A stretch of 54,275 nucleotides of DNA from Flavobacteriales bacterium. Its GTDB lineage: Bacteria > Bacteroidota > Bacteroidia > Flavobacteriales_D > Sanyastnellaceae. Below, piece by piece: positions 50,642 through 54,275 of the stretch. The notes under the pieces are model-generated. The model was not told where the DNA came from and ran no database searches. It was given only the letters and a program-made list of their open reading frames with translations. Location of the stretch: the NCBI GenBank assembly GCA_947442505.1, contig CANEVR010000011.1, forward strand, positions 1 to 54,275, given 5' to 3'. Within the stretch, counting starts at the first letter, position 1; each line of letters starts with the position of its first letter. Made by a program: the position numbers and the translations under genes.

Positions 50642-51528
50642 TCACCCCACTCCGCTGAACGAACAGGAAGATCTCGATTGACTTTCTTAAATAGACCTTG
50701 CAATACTTTTCCGGGTCCAACCTCGATTACTTCAGTACAACCATCGGCAATCATGTTCTCCATGATTTGTGTCCAACGCACGGGAGCTGTTAATTGCTCA
50801 ATCAATAAATTCTTAATGGTTGCTGGATCTGTTTGCGGTTGTGCATTCACATTTTGATAAACCGGACAAATGGGCGCTTGAATGGGCGTTTGTGCAATGG
50901 CCGACATCAACTCTTCTTGCGCTGGCATCATGAGTGGACTGTGAAAAGCTCCTCCAACTTGCAATTTCAAAGCGCGCTTTGCTCCCGCTTCTGTCATTTT
51001 TGCACAAGCCAAATCAATGGCTTCATTGCTACCTGAAATAACCAACTGACCGGGACAGTTGTAATTAGCGGCAACGACCACCCCATCAATACCTGCGCAA
51101 ATCTCTTCCACTTTCGCATCCTCCAAACCAAGTATAGCCGCCATTGTTGAAGGATTGATTTCACATGCTTTTTGCATGGCCATGGCGCGAGCTGAAACCA
51201 AACGTAAACCATCTTCAAAACTAAGCGCCTTAGCGGCAACCAATGCCGAGAATTCACCCAAACTGTGACCTGCCACCATGCTGGGTTGAAAAGCATCACC
51301 CAAGCAAGCCGCCATGACCACGGAATGTAAAAAGATGGCGGGCTGAGTAACCTTGGTTTGTTTTAATTCTTCTTCCGAACCATGGAACATGATTTCGGTA
51401 ATATTGAAACCTAAAATTTCATTGGCACGATCCAACATGGATTTCGCCAATTCATTCCCTTCATAGAGATCCTTGGCCATGCCGGGGAATTGAGCACCTT
51501 GACCAGGAAATACGTAAGCCTGCTTCAT
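50638..51528 (-). CDS. fabD: Malonyl-CoA:ACP transacylase
   Basis: A 296-residue enzyme that loads malonyl onto acyl carrier protein in fatty acid synthesis. YVFPGQGAQFPGM, catalytic S89 in GHSLGEFSALVA, the Arg of VSARAMAMQ, and the His of GGAFHSPLM are all visible, as is TGVTxP-like CPVYQNVNA. Length is normal. It begins the operon and overlaps the kinase gene by 4 bases. TAAATTAG (51536-51543), a variant -7 box, covers the stop codon of the upstream T9SS gene and ends 7 bases before the ATG. Confidence 0.97.
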   Translation of the reverse strand: MKQAYVFPGQGAQFPGMAKDLYEGNELAKSMLDRANEILGFNITEIMFHGSEEELKQTKVTQPAIFLHSVVMAACLGDAFQPSMVAGHSLGEFSALVAAKALSFEDGLRLVSARAMAMQKACEINPSTMAAILGLEDAKVEEICAGIDGVVVAANYNCPGQLVISGSNEAIDLACAKMTEAGAKRALKLQVGGAFHSPLMMPAQEELMSAIAQTPIQAPICPVYQNVNAQPQTDPATIKNLLIEQLTAPVRWTQIMENMIADGCTEVIEVGPGKVLQGLFKKVNRDLPVRSAEWGE

Positions 51529-51540
51529 AACTTTTCTAAT

Positions 51541-52596
51541 TTATTTTTTCATCCATTTTTTAGTTACACCATTGATCTCAATGAAATATGTTCCTTGAGC
51601 AAGTGAAGACGCATCCCATTGGCCTAAAGCACTCACATTGTCATAAAAAACAACAGACCCTTTCTCGTCTACAATCTTCACCTTAGATGGTGATTCTGTT
51701 TTAATGTTCAATGATGAACCTGGGTTGGGGAATACCGTCCAATCAGACTGTACATTTAAATCGATTGAATTGGGACCAGTTGAATAAATCAATGCGCCTG
51801 TTGTTGCACCCAAGGCTGTATTGATTTGCAATAATGGCACTTTGATTCCGGGAGTCAACCATTTATACTCTACCGCCTCTGGTCGAGGAAAAGAAAATCC
51901 AAAAGAGAATTGAGAAATGTACAATGAGTCATTGCCCGTCACAGTTGATTTGACTTTGATAACAGGATAATCTGTCCCGAAAAAATTCATTGTGCCTTCA
52001 GCGAGCACCTCTGTTCTTCTTGTTTGAGCAGTGGTATAAGATCCCAATGTGGGGATGTCATATTGAAAATAAGAATCATTGGTTTGATCCAGAGGATAAG
52101 TTAATGGCAATGGATAAATAACATCAATGGGATTCCCTTGTGCACCAGTTGGAAATCCACTGATGCTTGCGCCAAAACCTGTCAGTGCATAACGCGCTGC
52201 AGTTACTTGATAAAACGCATAAGTGTTTTCTATAGTGATAGGAATAGGAATGGGCAATTGATCGGTTGGTAAAGCTGGCGGCGCAGTAATGGTGGTGTAA
52301 TCACTGTTGTGATCGGGATCAAAAGGCGAATTGAAAAAGAATTGATAAGCAAAGGGTGCATTGGTCAATGGTTCGCAATTGACTGTTGTATAAGTTCCCA
52401 ATGGCGCTAGCACAGAAGCGCTGACATTCCAACTCTGTCCAGTGCCCGTTTGATCCAAATTCCAATTGCCATTCCATGTGGCATTTTCTTGAATCAGCAC
52501 ATCACCAGATGCAGGCATATCTGATGAGGTAATATACACTTGCGCAAAAATTTGAAATTGACTTAAAAAACAACCGACCAATAAAATACTCTTCAT
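51541..52596 (-). CDS. T9SS type A sorting domain protein
   Basis: A 351-residue exported protein with signal peptide (ends QIFAQ), an uncharacterised body of beta strands (QENATWNGNWNLDQTGTGQSW; PLPLTYPLDQTNDSYFQYDI) and a C-terminal type A T9SS sorting domain (WTVFPNPGSSLNIKTESPSK, VFYDNVSALGQWDASSLAQGTYFIEI ending in KKWMKK). It is secreted to the surface or medium; function unknown. Followed by fabD after 12 bases. Confidence 0.85.
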   Translation of the reverse strand: MKSILLVGCFLSQFQIFAQVYITSSDMPASGDVLIQENATWNGNWNLDQTGTGQSWNVSASVLAPLGTYTTVNCEPLTNAPFAYQFFFNSPFDPDHNSDYTTITAPPALPTDQLPIPIPITIENTYAFYQVTAARYALTGFGASISGFPTGAQGNPIDVIYPLPLTYPLDQTNDSYFQYDIPTLGSYTTAQTRRTEVLAEGTMNFFGTDYPVIKVKSTVTGNDSLYISQFSFGFSFPRPEAVEYKWLTPGIKVPLLQINTALGATTGALIYSTGPNSIDLNVQSDWTVFPNPGSSLNIKTESPSKVKIVDEKGSVVFYDNVSALGQWDASSLAQGTYFIEINGVTKKWMKK

Positions 52597-52717
52597 GACA
52601 TTTTTTTTCGAAGGTAATAAATCGTTGAAAACTTGTGGGGAATTTTTTCAGAAAATCTCCAACCCATGACACTCCATGATTAGTTTCGTGCCTAGTCAAA
52701 ACCGCATTGAATTGAGT

Positions 52718-52990
52718 ATGATAGACCATTACGATTTTGTTATTTTGGACATCATCCAAAACTTTAAGAAGAACAACAAAAATCAGTTGATTAAGCTATC
52801 ACAACTGGAAGCCAATTTTTGGGTGAAAGTTGAAAGAGAGTTGGCACATCAAAATCAATCTGCACAATTGGGAGAAAGAATCTCCAAACTTTATTTAGAA
52901 GGATTTATCATCAACAAACCCAATTTGGGTTATACGATCACGAGAAAAGGGAAAGAATTACTTTTGAGCACTCGTCCAGTCCAACAATAA
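52718..52990 (+). CDS. Small hypothetical protein, winged-helix-like
   Basis: A 90-residue protein. ATG 52718 (MIDHYDFVILDIIQN) is preferred to 52676. HYDFVILDIIQNFKKNN, QLGERISKLYLEGFI and LGYTITRKGKELLLS look like a winged helix with a C-terminal wing (xGYxITxKGxEL). Could be a small DNA-binding regulator or a remnant. Its stop is directly against the stop of convergent ribH (no gap). Confidence 0.6.
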   Translation: MIDHYDFVILDIIQNFKKNNKNQLIKLSQLEANFWVKVERELAHQNQSAQLGERISKLYLEGFIINKPNLGYTITRKGKELLLSTRPVQQ

Positions 52991-53482
52991 TTACAAAGCG
53001 TTGAGCTTTGATCTCAAAGCGGCCATTTTTATCACTGTAGCAGCAGCTTCTGATCCTTTGTTTCCTTTTTTTCCGCCACTTCGGTCTTTGGATTGCTGAA
53101 TGTTGTCATCGGTCAAGACACCAAAAATAACAGGCATTGCATACTGAAGACCTACGTTCATAACACCTGTTGCTGTTGCTTGCGAAACAAAATCAAAATG
53201 AGCGGTCTCTCCCCTAATCACACAACCCAAACAAATCACACCATCCAATGGCTGTGACTCTATCAACAGCTGCGCTCCATGCGGCAACTCAAAGCTGCCA
53301 GGGACATAAACGATTTTGATTTTGGACTTTTTTACACCAGCCTTTTTCAATACATCCATTGCTCCTTTGAGCAATCCATTGGTGATTTCATTGTTCCACT
53401 CGGACACAACAATACCAAAAGAGAAATGCCCGGCTTCGGGCATTTGACTCCAATCGATATTCGATAAATTTTTTGTTGCCAT
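52991..53482 (-). CDS. ribH: 6,7-dimethyl-8-ribityllumazine synthase
   Basis: A 163-residue enzyme condensing 5-amino-6-ribitylaminouracil with 3,4-dihydroxy-2-butanone 4-phosphate in riboflavin synthesis; icosahedral or pentameric. Visible: FGIVVSEWNNEIT, YVPGSFELPHGAQLL, ICLGCVIRGETAHFDFV (with catalytic His) and VIFGVLTDDNIQQ. Start overlaps the TPR protein gene by 1 base (TAATG-type). No FMN riboswitch in front. Length is normal. Confidence 0.97.
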   Translation of the reverse strand: MATKNLSNIDWSQMPEAGHFSFGIVVSEWNNEITNGLLKGAMDVLKKAGVKKSKIKIVYVPGSFELPHGAQLLIESQPLDGVICLGCVIRGETAHFDFVSQATATGVMNVGLQYAMPVIFGVLTDDNIQQSKDRSGGKKGNKGSEAAATVIKMAALRSKLNAL

Positions 53483-54168
53483 TATTTTCCTTGGGCTTCA
53501 ATCCATCCCAACATTTTTTGTGCTTCACCTATTTCTTGGCTGCGCTTGAAATTGTCAACCACCTCTTGCAAAAGTTCTTTAGCAGAAGAAAAATCCTGAC
53601 GCTCAACTTGAACGCGGGCTGCTTTCATCAAATATACTGGCGCCAAAGCATCTTTTGAATCAGAAGACATGGCTTTCTTTGCAGCCTTTTGCAACCAATC
53701 AGCGGCATCGTCAAATTGTCCCAATTCAACATACATATCGCCTGCATTGCCTATCGCTTGAACACCAACTGTGTTATCATCAAAATCTACATCCTTAAAT
53801 AAATCCAAGGCACCTTGAAAATCACCATTGTTGCGTTTGGCGCAAGCTGTATAATACTTCGCTTTCTCAGCTGCTGGAGTACCTGAGTATTTGTTCATCA
53901 ACTCTTCTGCACCGATAAACTCACCGTTCCCTTGAAGAACCCAATTCATACTATCCATCTCCACCCATTGCTCAACGCGCCACAAAGCTTCATTGGCCTC
54001 TTTGTTTTTTGGACCCAAATATAAAAATTGATAAGCCAACCAACCACCGACGACCACAACCAATGCGCCACCAGCAATTTGAACATTTTTCTTATTCTTG
54101 GCATAAAACCCAGACCATCCTGTTGTTAGAGCCTTAGACTCTGTGCTTGTTTGTAAATTTTCTGACAT
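53482..54168 (-). CDS. Membrane-anchored TPR protein (YfgM/BamD-like)
   Basis: A 228-residue protein with one membrane helix (about residues 30-50, VQIAGGALVVVVGGWLAYQF) and a C-terminal part of helical TPR-like repeats (AEELMNKYSGTPAAEKAKYY, FQGALDLFKDVDF, DDAADWLQKAAKKAM, FSSAKELLQEVVDNFKR). The repeats would be outside the cytoplasm if the N-terminus is inside. It resembles YfgM-type ancillary proteins. Coupled to ribH; TATTTTCG about 20 bases upstream is a one-mismatch -7 box. Divergent from the probable recF. Confidence 0.85.
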   Translation of the reverse strand: MSENLQTSTESKALTTGWSGFYAKNKKNVQIAGGALVVVVGGWLAYQFLYLGPKNKEANEALWRVEQWVEMDSMNWVLQGNGEFIGAEELMNKYSGTPAAEKAKYYTACAKRNNGDFQGALDLFKDVDFDDNTVGVQAIGNAGDMYVELGQFDDAADWLQKAAKKAMSSDSKDALAPVYLMKAARVQVERQDFSSAKELLQEVVDNFKRSQEIGEAQKMLGWIEAQGK

Positions 54169-54223
54169 GTTTTAGAACTTTCGAGGGCCGAAAATAAGAC
54201 ATTTTATCAAATCTTTGCAAAAT

Positions 54224-54275
54224 ATGTCAGTGCTAAATCAAAATCTCTTTGAAGGGATCCGACTTTATCAATTCA
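54224..54275 (+). CDS. recF: Probable start of recF (3' partial)
   Basis: ATG at 54224 opens a frame to the window end with 17 codons, MSVLNQNLFEGIRLYQF. The IRLYQF ending fits the L-x-L-x2-F-(R/K)-N-(Y/F) start of RecF, and recF often lies next to a TPR protein and ribH in Flavobacteriia. The call rests mainly on position. A one-mismatch -7 box AATCTTTG precedes it by 6 bases. Confidence 0.45.
   Translation, partial: MSVLNQNLFEGIRLYQF

Overview
The window carries a chromosomal segment of a Bacteroidota bacterium, most likely order Flavobacteriales. Supporting this are four exported proteins that end in type IX secretion (T9SS) sorting domains (two gliding-associated type B, two type A), Bacteroidota-type promoters (TAnnTTTG at -7) in place of Shine-Dalgarno sequences, and moderate GC content. 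No phage, integrase, transposase, rRNA operon or CRISPR array is visible. The layout looks like ordinary flavobacterial chromosome carrying a few accessory pieces.

Region by region. 1-4595: end of a pirin gene, an unknown secreted protein, and a lectin-domain T9SS protein. 4599-9673: a Cys/Met PLP enzyme, htpG, and a LemA-TPM-TPM envelope operon. 9788-14228 (mostly minus): LOG-family hydrolase, low-molecular-weight phosphatase, TcdA plus TatD, and a GT39-type membrane glycosyltransferase. 14371-16925: a PhnA-like zinc-ribbon protein, then a lipoprotein/DUF2147/beta-barrel operon. 17081-23146: a 2021-residue T9SS adhesin-like protein with eleven ~70-residue tandem repeats. 23408-24051: a DoxX/isomerase-fold pair. 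24133-24297: a dispersed-type inverted-repeat element. 24418-34270 (mostly minus): GC-rich mnmE, an unknown protein, pdxH, two GT4 glycosyltransferases and a nucleotide-sugar epimerase, an ATL-type alkyltransferase-like protein, PAP2 phosphatase, acyl-CoA synthetase and an AbiEii-type toxin/antitoxin pair. 34303-37809: uvrA and a DUF47/PhoU-like protein. 37947-41729: a divergent starch locus (four-domain secreted glycan-binding protein and SusA-like amylase). 41704-45296: NUDIX, pyrE plus SRPBCC protein, nitroreductase, acyltransferase. 45356-46032: a PIN toxin/antitoxin pair with an operator. 46375-46588: tRNA-Leu and tRNA-Gly. 46647-51528: a tightly packed operon fabD-histidine kinase-response regulator-outer membrane protein-waaA. 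51541-54275: a T9SS protein, a small winged-helix protein, ribH, a TPR membrane protein and the start of a probable recF.

The most striking pattern is not a gene. At least six unrelated genes have a perfect TAnnTTTG promoter box ending only 3 or 4 bases before the ATG, and five more have a one-mismatch copy at the same spacing. This predicts transcripts starting at or next to the start codon, i.e. leaderless mRNAs. Other points of interest are the TCS/LPS/fatty-acid operon, the 2021-residue repeat protein, the TA operator overlapping its promoter, and the MGMT homologue whose acceptor cysteine is alanine. All names come from reading motifs and family resemblance in the sequence; no database search was run.
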